The notes under the pieces were generated by a model. That model was not told where the DNA came from. It did no database searches and saw only the letters and a program-made list of their open reading frames with translations. The position numbers were made by a program, and so were the translations under genes. DNA of 64,000 bases from Desulfosporosinus sp. HMP52 (GTDB lineage: Bacteria; Bacillota; Desulfitobacteriia; Desulfitobacteriales; Desulfitobacteriaceae), in contig NZ_JMGA01000056.1 of NCBI RefSeq assembly GCF_000765145.1, positions 1 to 64,000 on the forward strand, in the 5' to 3' direction. Positions 26,978-35,449 of the stretch are shown in pieces; within the stretch, counting starts at the first letter, position 1, and each line of letters opens with the position of its first letter.

Positions 26978-27796
26978 ATGGCTATGCAAGTTAATACTCT
27001 GTATTTTAGTGCCACAGGAACCACTAGAAAAGTAGTGTCGAGAGTCGCGGAGGAATTATCAGAGAACCTCGAAAAGGGAATGGTTGTAAAAAGTTTTGAT
27101 TTTACACTCCCCGAGGCTAGAAAAGAACCCCTGTCTTTTGCAAAAGAGGATATCGTCGTTATAGGAGTTCCGGTCATTGCGGGAAGAGTACCCAATGTAT
27201 TATTGAAATATTTGAATTCTATTAAGGGTAATGAAGCCTTAGCAATTGCAATAGTTGTTTACGGAAATAGGAATTATGATGACGCTTTAATAGAGTTGAG
27301 AGATATCCTTCAGCTGAACAGCTTTAAAGTGATTGCTGGCGGAGCATTTGTAGGAGAACATTCATTTTCAAAAATTCTTGCCAAAGATAGACCAGATGAA
27401 AAGGATATGGCAATCGCCAATAATTTTGCAGATCAAATATATTCAAAAATTACAGCCCAAGTTGATTTTCAAATTGTCAGCGTCAAAGGAAATTTCCCCT
27501 ATCGTAACTATTACAGGCCTAAAAATCTACAAGGTGAAGCAGTTGATATTCGAAAAGTTACTCCACTAACCAATAGTGACTGTACAAATTGTAAACTTTG
27601 TGTAAGTGTCTGTCCTATGGGTTCCATCGATAAGGAAGATGTCTCAAAATTAATTGGAATTTGTATAAAATGTGGAGCTTGTATAAAAAGCTGCCCTACT
27701 GAAGCTAAGTACTATGATGATGAAGATTATCTAAGACATAAGTATGAATTGGAAATTGAATTTGCTGCACGAAGAGAACCAGAATTATTTATCTAA
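26978..27796 (+). CDS. EFR1-type flavodoxin-ferredoxin protein
   Basis: A 272-residue redox protein with an N-terminal flavodoxin-like domain (FMN loop FSATGTTRKVV, residues 8-18) and a C-terminal pair of 4Fe-4S motifs (CTNCKLCVSVCPMGS and CIKCGACIKSCP, about residues 200-235). ATG 26978 is chosen because GGAGGG lies six bases before it. The architecture is that of the EFR1 family, whose partners are largely unknown. A sigma-54 promoter stands upstream, so it may belong with the catabolic regulon and move electrons from acyl-CoA oxidation (inference). Confidence 0.82.
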   Translation: MAMQVNTLYFSATGTTRKVVSRVAEELSENLEKGMVVKSFDFTLPEARKEPLSFAKEDIVVIGVPVIAGRVPNVLLKYLNSIKGNEALAIAIVVYGNRNYDDALIELRDILQLNSFKVIAGGAFVGEHSFSKILAKDRPDEKDMAIANNFADQIYSKITAQVDFQIVSVKGNFPYRNYYRPKNLQGEAVDIRKVTPLTNSDCTNCKLCVSVCPMGSIDKEDVSKLIGICIKCGACIKSCPTEAKYYDDEDYLRHKYELEIEFAARREPELFI

Positions 27797-27903
27797 CATC
27801 CAGAGCAAAGGCCGCTTTCGTACGAGTGATAACACGTAGATATTATGATATAATCTTGGAATAATCGTATTAGGTTAAAAACTATTAGGGACTAATGATA
27901 AGC

Positions 27904-27939
27904 GTGACAAGAGGAAGCTGGAATACCTCTTGTCACTTT
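27904..27939 (+). terminator. Terminator after the EFR1-type gene
   Basis: A perfect 11-bp inverted repeat (GTGACAAGAGG/CCTCTTGTCAC, 11-base loop) followed by TTTCT. It separates the sigma-54 unit from birA. Confidence 0.7.
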
Positions 27940-27979
27940 CTATACTAATCTAAAAAAAGGCTTAAAGAGGGTGGAGTGA

Positions 27980-28960
27980 ATGAATAAGCGCGATGCAATA
28001 TTGCAAGCATTAAAAGAAAAAAGGGAAGAATGGGTTTCGGGAGAAATGTTGAGTGGAAGCCTAAAAGTGTCTCGTACCACTGTTTGGAATCACATCAAGG
28101 CTCTCCTGGCAGAGGGATATGAAGTAGAATCATCCCCTAAAAAGGGTTATCGCCTTAGTTCTCCTCCGGATATCCTCTCATCTGCCGAAGTGTGTCCCGG
28201 ATTAGCATGTGAAGTATTCGGTCAGAAGGAATATATATATTACCAAGAAATCGATTCCACCAACAGCCAAGCGCGAGCCTTAGCATCTAAGGGCTACCCC
28301 GAGGGAACCTTGGTAGTTGCAGATATGCAGACAGCTGGACGGGGCCGCCGCGGGCGGAGTTGGTACTCGCCGGGAAACCAGGGAATCTATATGTCCCTAA
28401 TTCTGCGACCAGTTTTGCCATTGAAGGAAATTTCTCGAATCTCTCTCTTAGTTGCAGTGGCAGTAGCAGAAACACTGGAGGAGGAACTGAACTTACCAGC
28501 CCGCATTAAGTGGCCTAACGATATATTAGTGAACAACAAGAAAATAGCTGGTATACTATCTGAAGTAGTTTCCGACATGGACGGTATCGAATATATTGTA
28601 GTCGGAATTGGTTTGAATATAAATAACCAGCTCCAGGACTTTCCCAGCGACCTTCGAACTCCCCCTACCTCGGCGAGGGTTGAAGATCAGCGTCTAGTTT
28701 CCCGAGTCAAGGTACTTCAAGGTTTAATGGTGAGGTTGGAGAGACGCTATTTCGATTTGCTGGCAGGCAGTTTTGAGGGCACCCTTGAAAAAGGAAAAAG
28801 CCTATCACTAGCGATCGGACAAGAACTAAAATTAGATACAATAAGCGGTGTTCTCGTTGGGAAGGCCGTCGATATCGATGATCATGGATTTCTTCTGCTT
28901 CGCGATCAATCAGGCACAATCCACACCATATTGTCGGGTGAGATAACGATACTGTCCTAA
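27980..28960 (+). CDS. birA: Biotin-protein ligase and biotin repressor BirA
   Basis: A bifunctional protein of 326 residues. Residues 1 to about 65 are a winged helix (SGSLKVSRTTVWNHIKALLAEGY) that binds the biotin operator. The ligase domain follows with the biotinyl-AMP loop GRGRRGRSWYSP near residue 115, KWPNDILVNNKKIAGIL near 175, and a small C-terminal SH3-like domain. It attaches biotin to carrier proteins such as the one encoded at 52252. A BirA-type operator lies 34 bases downstream, before bioY. Confidence 0.95.
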   Translation: MNKRDAILQALKEKREEWVSGEMLSGSLKVSRTTVWNHIKALLAEGYEVESSPKKGYRLSSPPDILSSAEVCPGLACEVFGQKEYIYYQEIDSTNSQARALASKGYPEGTLVVADMQTAGRGRRGRSWYSPGNQGIYMSLILRPVLPLKEISRISLLVAVAVAETLEEELNLPARIKWPNDILVNNKKIAGILSEVVSDMDGIEYIVVGIGLNINNQLQDFPSDLRTPPTSARVEDQRLVSRVKVLQGLMVRLERRYFDLLAGSFEGTLEKGKSLSLAIGQELKLDTISGVLVGKAVDIDDHGFLLLRDQSGTIHTILSGEITILS

Positions 28961-28993
28961 TGTCCATCTCACTAAAGATATAACCCCTTACAT

Positions 28994-29026
28994 ATGTCAA
29001 GTTAAAATTTATTTTTAGGTTGACAA
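28994..29026 (+). promoter_or_regulatory. BirA operator over the bioY promoter
   Basis: Half-sites ATGTCAAGT (28994-29002) and GGTTGACAA (29018-29026) are 15 bases apart. This matches the BirA operator layout TTGTNAACC-N15-GGTTNACAA in spacing; the right half is perfect and the left half has mismatches at its outer and inner ends. The right half contains the -35 box of the bioY promoter, so bound BirA would block RNA polymerase. Confidence 0.6.
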
Positions 29027-29048
29027 TAAAATGCACTAACAATATAAT
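29020..29048 (+). promoter_or_regulatory. Sigma-A promoter of bioY-ecfA-ecfT
   Basis: A perfect -35 box TTGACA (29020-29025) and a perfect -10 box TATAAT (29043-29048) are separated by 17 bases. It is the strongest consensus promoter seen in the window and overlaps the BirA-type operator. Confidence 0.85.
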
Positions 29049-29090
29049 GATTTCAGGATACAACGTTACTCAAAATCAAAGATCGGTAGA

Positions 29091-29145
29091 GTGACAGGGG
29101 ACTTGCGACAGAGAAAGTTTCTGTCACGAGTCCCCTGTCATTTTC
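29091..29145 (+). terminator. Long nested hairpin in the bioY leader
   Basis: Outer arms TGACAGGGGACT/AGTCCCCTGTCA enclose a second hairpin (GACAGA/TCTGTC); ATTTTC follows. It lies downstream of the bioY promoter, so it is either an inefficient terminator or a leader structure. The T-run is weak, hence low certainty on its function. Confidence 0.5.
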
Positions 29146-29221
29146 AAACGCAAACTCACACTAAAAAGAACACTACATCTATAACTGTTAAAACTAAAAA
29201 AGAATAGAGGGAGATAAGACG

Positions 29222-29758
29222 ATGGAAAAAAATAATAATTCTTTGCGGCGTATGGTTTACGCTGCCATGTTTGGTGCCTTGACGGCAATTGGTTCATTAA
29301 TAGTCATTCCTATGCAACCGGTGCCTATTACATTGCAGACTCTTTTCACGGGCTTGGCCGGGGTTCTGTTGGGTGGAGCTACAGGAGCCTTGAGTCAGGT
29401 TGTCTATGTACTTTTGGGTGTAATCGGCCTTCCCGTCTTTTCAGGTGGTAAAGCTGGTCTTGGAACACTCCTGGGTCCTACCGGTGGTTACCTTATAGGC
29501 TTTATTGTTGGTGCTTACGTTATCGGTAAGCTTATGGAAGTCAAGAAGGAACCGGGCTTAGCCTGGACCGGATTTTCTCTAGTCGTAGGAAACTTAGTGA
29601 TTTATACCTTGGGAGTCGCACAGCTTTCGTTAGTTGCGCATCTATCCCTAGCTAAGGCCCTGATGGTAGGTCTTGTTCCCTTTATCATTGGCGACCTGCT
29701 TAAGCTAATAACGACGGTCTTAATCTCCCTTAAACTTCGCAATGTCATAAAACGATAG
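29222..29758 (+). CDS. bioY: Biotin transporter substrate-binding subunit BioY
   Basis: A 178-residue membrane S component of an energy-coupling-factor (ECF) transporter that binds biotin. About six helices carry BioY marks: PMQPVPITLQTLFTGLAGVL near residue 25, then GLPVFSGGKAGLGTLLGPTG near 75. The start ATG follows GAGGGAG. The genes for the ATPase and the T component follow at 16 and -14 bases, so all the parts of one dedicated transporter are together. Transcription should be shut by BirA at high biotin. Confidence 0.95.
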   Translation: MEKNNNSLRRMVYAAMFGALTAIGSLIVIPMQPVPITLQTLFTGLAGVLLGGATGALSQVVYVLLGVIGLPVFSGGKAGLGTLLGPTGGYLIGFIVGAYVIGKLMEVKKEPGLAWTGFSLVVGNLVIYTLGVAQLSLVAHLSLAKALMVGLVPFIIGDLLKLITTVLISLKLRNVIKR

Positions 29759-29773
29759 GGAGAGGCCAAAATT

Positions 29774-30658
29774 ATGAAAACTATGCTCAGGGTTCATAAC
29801 CTGACTTATGCCTATGAAAAAGGTCACTCCCCAGTCCTCAAAAACCTTAATCTACTTATTGGTGAAGGTGAGTATATTGCTATTATCGGCCCTAACGGCT
29901 GTGGCAAAACCACGCTTATACGGCATTTCAATGCCTTACTTCTTCCGACAGCCGGCGAAGTACAGGTCGAGGAGTTCAGTACCAGTGACACGAAGCGTCT
30001 TCTAGAAATTCGCCGTAGGGTAGGGATGGCTTTTCAAAATGCTGATAATCAGATCGTTGGCATGAGCGTAGAGGAAGACGTGGCCTTTGGTCCGGGCAAT
30101 CTTGGGTTACCTTCCGCAGAAGTACGTCGGCGAGTGGACCGGGCTCTTGCTATAGTAGGCTTGACAGAACTACGAACACGCCAACCCTATACCCTTTCCG
30201 GGGGTCAGAAACAATTACTGGCTTTGGCAGGTCTACTGGCTATGGAACCTAAACTAATTGTGCTTGATGAGCCTACTGCCTCTCTGGATCCGGAAAGTAA
30301 AAAGAAAGTGCTTACTTTACTGCAAACCTTGAACTCTCAAGGGCTGGGCATCATACATGTAACCCACAACATGGAAGAGGCAGCTTTAGCCGACAGGGTG
30401 CTGGTCATGGATAAGGGTGAATTGGTTGCTGATGGAAGACCAGTTGATATATTGAATAGAGTGAAGTGGCTTAAGTCGCTGGGCCTAGCTCCGCCTACTA
30501 TCACTGAATTGATGTGGAAGCTACAGCAGTGGGGGGCGGATATGAGTACTAGTGTCATTACGATCGATGCTGCGTTTAAGGAAATCACTTCCTTGTTGGA
30601 ACGCCTTGAAAATTCAAGTCAAGCTTTTATACCCCGGAAGGTAGATGGTAATGTATAA
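29774..30658 (+). CDS. ecfA: ECF transporter ATPase EcfA
   Basis: A 294-residue ABC ATPase that drives BioY-mediated biotin uptake. Walker A GPNGCGKTT (about residues 38-46), Q-loop FQNADNQIVG, signature LSGGQKQ, Walker B LIVLDEPTASLDP and switch His in THNMEE are all intact. Only one A component is present, so it may form a homodimer or pair with one encoded elsewhere. It overlaps the ecfT start by 14 bases. Confidence 0.92.
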   Translation: MKTMLRVHNLTYAYEKGHSPVLKNLNLLIGEGEYIAIIGPNGCGKTTLIRHFNALLLPTAGEVQVEEFSTSDTKRLLEIRRRVGMAFQNADNQIVGMSVEEDVAFGPGNLGLPSAEVRRRVDRALAIVGLTELRTRQPYTLSGGQKQLLALAGLLAMEPKLIVLDEPTASLDPESKKKVLTLLQTLNSQGLGIIHVTHNMEEAALADRVLVMDKGELVADGRPVDILNRVKWLKSLGLAPPTITELMWKLQQWGADMSTSVITIDAAFKEITSLLERLENSSQAFIPRKVDGNV

Positions 30659-31427
30659 GCTAGGGCAATATGTATATCAAGAATCACCTGTTCATAGTAG
30701 AGACCCACGAGTAAAACTGATAGCGGTTATAGCGCTCAGCATAATGATTTTACAACTAAACATGGCGGGTCTCTTAGTAGTAAGTGTTGTAGCCCTAGTA
30801 GTCTCGTTACTTGCCCGTCTACCCCTGAGCGCAGTTTTAAGATCGGTGCACCCAGTACTGTCGTTCTTTATTTTTCTATTTTTGGTGTATATCTTCTTCA
30901 CTCCGGGACGCCCAATACCACCGTTTCCTTTCGGACCGGTTCAGATCAGTTACGAAGGGTTAAACCTTGGAATTTTACAATTGTGGAGGTTTTTTCTACT
31001 AATTGTGGCAGCATCTATATTGACTATGACTACCACTCAGTCTGAAATCACAATGGGGTTAGAACGACTTCTGAGGCCCATAAGGATTACTGGGATATCA
31101 TCACACGATATTGCTATGTTAATAGCTTTAGCCTTAAGGTTTATGCCAACGCTGCTGGATGAAATGAACAGCCTCAGGCAAGCACAATTGGCACGAGGTG
31201 CAAATTTTAACCCTCGTCGACTAAACCAGAAAATTAGGGCAATTAGCTATCTTGCAGTGCCTTTGGCGGTGAAGGTCTTTCGGCGAAGTGATGAACTGAT
31301 AGATGCCATGCAAGCCCGAGGATATCAACAGGGCCACCGTACCTATCTGCGCGAGCTTGTCTTATCCCGTTGGGATTATTGCTTAATAATAGTGATCATT
31401 TCAGTATTGATAGTGGTAATAGTATGA
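30645..31427 (+). CDS. ecfT: ECF transporter transmembrane subunit EcfT
   Basis: A 260-residue T component with about five helices that couples the ATPase to the S component. It has the cytoplasmic coupling motifs with Ala-Arg-Gly: LARGANF near residue 183 and QARGYQQG near residue 225. ATG 30645 overlaps ecfA; ATG 30651 is an alternative. Gene order bioY-ecfA-ecfT after birA suggests a biotin-only module rather than a shared ECF core. Confidence 0.92.
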   Translation: MVMYKLGQYVYQESPVHSRDPRVKLIAVIALSIMILQLNMAGLLVVSVVALVVSLLARLPLSAVLRSVHPVLSFFIFLFLVYIFFTPGRPIPPFPFGPVQISYEGLNLGILQLWRFFLLIVAASILTMTTTQSEITMGLERLLRPIRITGISSHDIAMLIALALRFMPTLLDEMNSLRQAQLARGANFNPRRLNQKIRAISYLAVPLAVKVFRRSDELIDAMQARGYQQGHRTYLRELVLSRWDYCLIIVIISVLIVVIV

Positions 31428-31570
31428 TTAAAGCGCCAAAAACGTCTCTGGATGTTCAAGTCGAAAAAATAGGATTATGGACAAGAACCAATAGAATTGG
31501 TTAGGACCTTAATAACTTAGCTGTCCAATTTCTAGAAAACACAGATGAAGAGGAAGAAATCGAAAGTTAG
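31424..31570 (+). pseudogene. Possible small gene interrupted by an in-frame TAG
   Basis: A frame opening at ATG 31424, overlapping the ecfT stop, reads 26 codons, meets TAG at 31502 and continues in frame for 21 protein-like codons (DLNNLAVQFLENTDEEEEIE) to a second TAG. The coding look on both sides of the stop suggests a decayed small gene. Read-through, including pyrrolysine insertion, is possible in principle but unsupported here. Confidence 0.25.
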
Positions 31571-31689
31571 TAACCCACTTCTATTTTTGGTGAAACTCAG
31601 GGTATTATTGCAAAGCTCACACAAATTAGAATATAATAGCTTTGAAACCTTTCGAGTGAGGATTGTTAGAAATAGATAGGGGAGATTTG

Positions 31690-32136
31690 GTGGCTGGCAA
31701 GACAAATGAATTTCTAATTGTCAGTAAAAGTATTTTACCGGAAGCCATTTTAAAGACTGCACAGGTGAAAGAACTCCTTGTCAAAGGAGAAGCCGATACG
31801 ATTAACGACGCTGTAGAACGAGTAGGGCTTAGCCGAAGTGCTTTCTATAAATACAAGGATGGCGTTTTCCCATTTTACGAGGCGAGTCGAGAGAGAATTA
31901 TTACGATTTCTTTAATTCTTGAGGATAAAGCAGGAGTTCTTTCTCATGTTCTTAACTTTATTGCCTCGGTAAAATGCAACGTCTTGACTATTAATCAAGG
32001 AATTCCACTGCAAGGAGTTGCCAATGTCTCGATTTCCATTGAAACTGTAGGTATGGCAGATACTCCGGAGAACCTTTTGGCTGGGTTAGGGGAAATTGTT
32101 GGAGTGAGAAAAATTGAAGTAATCGGTCAAACCTAG
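31690..32136 (+). CDS. ACT-domain protein, PheB/UPF0735 type
   Basis: A 148-residue protein from GTG 31690, chosen because GGGGAG lies six bases upstream; a TTG at 31663 is a weaker start. The N-terminal half has a helix-turn-helix-like segment (DAVERVGLSRSAFYKYKDGV, about residues 42-61). The C-terminal half is an ACT domain (LILEDKAGVLSHVLNFIASV) that usually binds an amino acid. This matches the PheB/UPF0735 group, which in Bacillus accompanies pheA. It is probably a small amino-acid-responsive regulator, ligand unknown. Confidence 0.8.
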   Translation: MAGKTNEFLIVSKSILPEAILKTAQVKELLVKGEADTINDAVERVGLSRSAFYKYKDGVFPFYEASRERIITISLILEDKAGVLSHVLNFIASVKCNVLTINQGIPLQGVANVSISIETVGMADTPENLLAGLGEIVGVRKIEVIGQT

Positions 32137-32156
32137 AGGTTGTGATTAACCTGTCA

Positions 32157-32191
32157 GCAAGTGGTCCAGAGTAATAGCCGCTTGCTTTTTT
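32157..32191 (+). terminator. Terminator after the ACT-domain gene
   Basis: An 8-bp stem (GCAAGTGG/CCGCTTGC, one G-T pair) with a 13-base loop and TTTTTT. It isolates the sigma-54 operon that follows. Confidence 0.8.
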
Positions 32192-32216
32192 GTTGTCCAT
32201 TATTGATTGCAGGAGA

Positions 32217-32236
32217 TGTGTCCTGAAAACACAACA
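32217..32236 (+). promoter_or_regulatory. Activator site (UAS) upstream of sigma-54 promoter P2
   Basis: TGTGT-CCTGAAA-ACACA followed by ACA is a palindrome with a 7-base centre, 117-136 bases before P2. The surrounding 28 bases (32212-32239) recur with one change at 50299-50326 before P5, and the same TGTST-N7-ACACAAC pattern occurs three times before P3. This is the expected position for an enhancer-binding protein. Confidence 0.6.
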
Positions 32237-32294
32237 CTTAACCGGAACTCAAAGTAAATGAAGTTTTACTTTAGATTAAGAGATAGATTGTAAA

Positions 32295-32320
32295 AAGCAT
32301 CCTTTATGGATGTTTTTTTT
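32295..32320 (+). terminator. Terminator between UAS and P2
   Basis: An 8-bp stem (AAGCATCC/GGATGTTT, G-T pair included) with loop TTTAT and eight T. It lies between the activator site and the promoter, and would keep upstream transcripts out of the beta-oxidation operon. Confidence 0.75.
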
Positions 32321-32352
32321 TATTAATCAAATGGGGTGACGACTAGCAGCGT

Positions 32353-32368
32353 TGGCATAAATATTGCA
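32353..32368 (+). promoter_or_regulatory. Sigma-54 promoter P2 (beta-oxidation operon)
   Basis: TGGCATAAATATTGCA fits the -24/-12 consensus with correct spacing. The first coding start is at 32510, so the leader is about 130 nt and contains a free-standing ribosome-site-like GGAGGTG at 32402. Confidence 0.8.
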
Positions 32369-32509
32369 TTATTTATTAAATTCAGAGTATTAATTAAATT
32401 TGGAGGTGAATGCAAAAAAGTGCACTAACTAATTTAGATAATAAAGTTTGTGCATTATCCTTAGTTATTTGATCTCCCCGTTTAAAAAAGTTAATGGGAG
32501 GGAATAGAA

Positions 32510-33289
32510 GTGGACTACGAAACAGTAATTGTTGAGATTGAAGATGGAATTGCTATTGTCACTCTCAACCGTCCAGAAGTACTCAATGCATTAAGTGGTC
32601 AAGTATTTAATGAGCTAGCCGATGCGGCATCAATTTTAGCCGATGATGATTCAGTTCGAGCTGTGATTATCACAGGGGGGGAAAAGGTATTTGCTGCAGG
32701 GGCAGACATAAAAATGATGGCCTCTCAAAGTGCAGTTGATGTAGCGACAAGTATCAGACCGTCAAAAATAGCGTTTCACCTGATCGAAACTATGAAAAAG
32801 CCTGTCATTGCTGCCATTGCTGGCTATGCCCTTGGCGGCGGGTGTGAACTTACATTGGTGACAGATGTGCGAATTGCTGCTGACACCGCTCAATTTGGCT
32901 TACCGGAAATAAAACTCGGCATTTTGCCGGGAGGTGGCGGAACCCAACGTCTTCCTAAACTTATTGGTGCCGGTAAGGCGAAAGAATTAATTTTCAGTGG
33001 GGATATCATTGATGCTGAGGAGGCACTGAGGATAGGGCTTGTTAATAAAGTCGTGCCTGTTTCCGATTTAATGGCAGAAGCTAAAAAAATGGCGAAAAAA
33101 TTTGCTTCCCGAGGAGCCGTCGCTTTACAGTTAGCAAAATCATGTATCAATGAAGGCCTTCAAATGGACTTGGAAATCGGCTTGCAATATGAGCATAAAT
33201 GCTTCTCGTTATTGTTTGCAACTGAGGATCAAAAAGAAGGCATGGCAGCCTTTATTGAAAAACGCAAACCTAAGTTTAAGGGGAAATAA
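32510..33289 (+). CDS. Enoyl-CoA hydratase (crotonase)
   Basis: A 259-residue crotonase-fold enzyme that hydrates crotonyl-CoA or similar 2-enoyl-CoA to the 3-hydroxyacyl-CoA. The oxyanion-hole glycines (AAGADIKM and GYALGGGCE) and both catalytic glutamates (Glu of GGGCEL and Glu of GLPEIKLGILPG) are present, unlike the second crotonase at 39857. GTG 32510 follows GGGAGGGAA. It is the first gene of the sigma-54 operon and is followed by the matching dehydrogenase. Confidence 0.92.
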   Translation: MDYETVIVEIEDGIAIVTLNRPEVLNALSGQVFNELADAASILADDDSVRAVIITGGEKVFAAGADIKMMASQSAVDVATSIRPSKIAFHLIETMKKPVIAAIAGYALGGGCELTLVTDVRIAADTAQFGLPEIKLGILPGGGGTQRLPKLIGAGKAKELIFSGDIIDAEEALRIGLVNKVVPVSDLMAEAKKMAKKFASRGAVALQLAKSCINEGLQMDLEIGLQYEHKCFSLLFATEDQKEGMAAFIEKRKPKFKGK

Positions 33290-33365
33290 GATAGCTACAG
33301 TGACAAAATTATTTGCTCAGAAATAGAAGGGAATTCTCAAGGTTATTTAGTAAGGAGGAAATAAG

Positions 33366-34232
33366 ATGAACATAGATGATATCAAAAACATTTGTATTAT
33401 AGGTGCTGGAAACATGGGACACCAAATAGCTGTTTGCTGTGCCTTGGCAGGGTATAAAGTGACTTGTACAGATATCAGCCAAGAAATGTTAGATAAAGCA
33501 GAAGCCTTTGCAAAATCATATTTGCCTGAGCGAGTTGCTAAAGGGAAACTAACTCAGGAAAAAGCAGACATGGCTTTAGGCAAGCTTCGTTTTACTTCAA
33601 GCTTAGAGGAAGCAGCAGGAGATGCTGATTATATCATTGAGGCTGCCGTTGAGAAAATGGCTATTAAGCGAAAGCTCTTTGCCGATTTGGACAGAATTGC
33701 ACCTCCACACGCAATCTTAGCCACTAACAGCTCCTATATTGTTAGCTCAGAAATAGCCTATTCTACAAAACGCCCTGAAAAGGTTTGCAACATGCACTTC
33801 TTTAACCCCGCTTTGGTCATGAAATTAGTCGAGGTTGTGCAAGGTCCTCATACTTCTGAAGAAACTGCCCAAATAACCATGGATTTGTGTGCCAAATTGG
33901 GTAAGATCGCAGTTTGGCTTAAGAAAGAAATCTATGGTTTCCTTGTTAACAGGATATTGTCTGCACTATCTCAAGAAGCATTGTTTCTTGCCGAAATGGG
34001 TATTGCCACCCCAGAAGAGATAGATATTGCGGTAACAAATGCTCTGGGTCATCCCATGGGCCCCTTTCGTTTGATGGATTTAACAGGCATTGATCTTACC
34101 TACTACCGCACTATGGAACGTTATCAAACGAGTGGTGATCCAAAACTTAAGCCATCACCCTTGGTGATTGAGAAATTTATAAAGGGAGAATGGGGCAAGA
34201 AAACCAAAAAAGGCTTTTACTCATACGAGTGA
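33366..34232 (+). CDS. hbd: 3-hydroxybutyryl-CoA dehydrogenase
   Basis: A 288-residue NAD(P)-dependent enzyme that interconverts 3-hydroxybutyryl-CoA and acetoacetyl-CoA. Motifs: IGAGNMGHQIAVCCAL (residues 12-27), catalytic His in MHFFNPALVMKLVEVV near residue 140, and GFLVNRIL with a helical C-terminal domain. Length fits single-domain Hbd rather than the fused FadB. It lies in the operon after the crotonase; the ribosome site is AAGGAGG. Confidence 0.93.
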   Translation: MNIDDIKNICIIGAGNMGHQIAVCCALAGYKVTCTDISQEMLDKAEAFAKSYLPERVAKGKLTQEKADMALGKLRFTSSLEEAAGDADYIIEAAVEKMAIKRKLFADLDRIAPPHAILATNSSYIVSSEIAYSTKRPEKVCNMHFFNPALVMKLVEVVQGPHTSEETAQITMDLCAKLGKIAVWLKKEIYGFLVNRILSALSQEALFLAEMGIATPEEIDIAVTNALGHPMGPFRLMDLTGIDLTYYRTMERYQTSGDPKLKPSPLVIEKFIKGEWGKKTKKGFYSYE

Positions 34233-34281
34233 AAGTAGGGGCACTTAAGCCTAGGAATGATGGGGTAGTGGAGGTGATGAG

Positions 34282-35430
34282 ATGGAAGTAACTCAAGAAG
34301 AGCTTAACATTATCAAACAAACGGTCCGCAGCTTCATGAGTAAGGAAGTTGAGCCTTTAGCTGAACAGATGGAACAAGAGGACAAAATCCCACGGAGCTT
34401 ACTCGACAAGGCTGCGGAAATTGGCTTGTTCGGACTAAGTACACCTCAGGAGTATGACGGCTTGGGTGCAGGAATGGTCGGTAAAGTAATGATTTATGAA
34501 GAATTAGGCCGCGGCCCAAATTGCTTTACATCAGTCATTGGCTGTCACAATGGAATTGGCAGTGTCGGCATTGTAGAGTGCGGCAGTAAAGAGCAAAAAC
34601 AACGCTACCTGCCAAAGATAGCTTCAGGAGAAATGATAGGGGCATTTGCCCTGACTGAAGCGTCAGCTGGCTCAGACCCAGGCAGCTTGAAGACAACAGC
34701 TGTGTTAAAGGGAGATAAGTATATCTTAAACGGTACTAAGCAGTTCATAACAAACGGTGATATCGCGGACCTATTCACGGTAATGGTTGTGACGGATAAG
34801 AGCAAGGGGAGCAAGGGAATTACTTCCTTCCTCGTTGAACGTAACTCTAAAGGTTTCACTGTGGGCAAAAATGAGAAAAAAATGGGGCTGCACGGTTCCC
34901 AAACAGCTGAACTTATCTTTGATGACTGTGAAGTGCCAGTAGAGAACGTCCTGGGTGAGCTAGGGCAAGGATATGTGAACGCTCTTAGAATTCTGGCCAA
35001 TGGCAGGGCCGGTCTGGCCGCTAGAAATCTTGGTTCTTGCGAAAAGCTATTAGAAATCAGTACAAGATACTCTTTACAACGCATCCAATTTGGTAAACCA
35101 ATCTTTGAAAATCAGATTATTCAGCACTATTTAGCAAATATGGCCATCGAAATTGAAGCATTACGAAGTTTAACCTATGATGTAGCTCGCAAAATTGATC
35201 GAGGAGAGAAAGTAATTAAAGAGGCTGCTATCGTTAAAACCTTTGGTTCAGAAGTCTATGGCCGGGTCGCTGATTTAGCGGTTCAGATACATGGTGGTAT
35301 GGGATATATGCGAGAATGCGAAGTGGAACGATATTATCGTGATGCACGTATTGCTCGTATCTATGAAGGAACTTCTGAAATCCAACGTAATATCATTGCA
35401 GCTCAGTTGAGAAAAGAGTTCGCTTTATAG
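34282..35430 (+). CDS. Short-chain acyl-CoA dehydrogenase
   Basis: A 382-residue FAD enzyme that makes a 2-enoyl-CoA. Signatures are ALTEASAGSDPGSLKTTA near residue 128, the IHGGMGYMRE block near 335, and the catalytic Glu in YEGTSEIQRNII near residue 365. The YEGTSE context is that of butyryl-CoA and other short-chain dehydrogenases. Electron transfer proteins (EtfAB) are needed but are not in the window. The ribosome site GGAGGTGATG precedes ATG 34282. Confidence 0.9.
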   Translation: MEVTQEELNIIKQTVRSFMSKEVEPLAEQMEQEDKIPRSLLDKAAEIGLFGLSTPQEYDGLGAGMVGKVMIYEELGRGPNCFTSVIGCHNGIGSVGIVECGSKEQKQRYLPKIASGEMIGAFALTEASAGSDPGSLKTTAVLKGDKYILNGTKQFITNGDIADLFTVMVVTDKSKGSKGITSFLVERNSKGFTVGKNEKKMGLHGSQTAELIFDDCEVPVENVLGELGQGYVNALRILANGRAGLAARNLGSCEKLLEISTRYSLQRIQFGKPIFENQIIQHYLANMAIEIEALRSLTYDVARKIDRGEKVIKEAAIVKTFGSEVYGRVADLAVQIHGGMGYMRECEVERYYRDARIARIYEGTSEIQRNIIAAQLRKEFAL

Positions 35431-35449
35431 GTTTAAGGAGGTAAGAATT

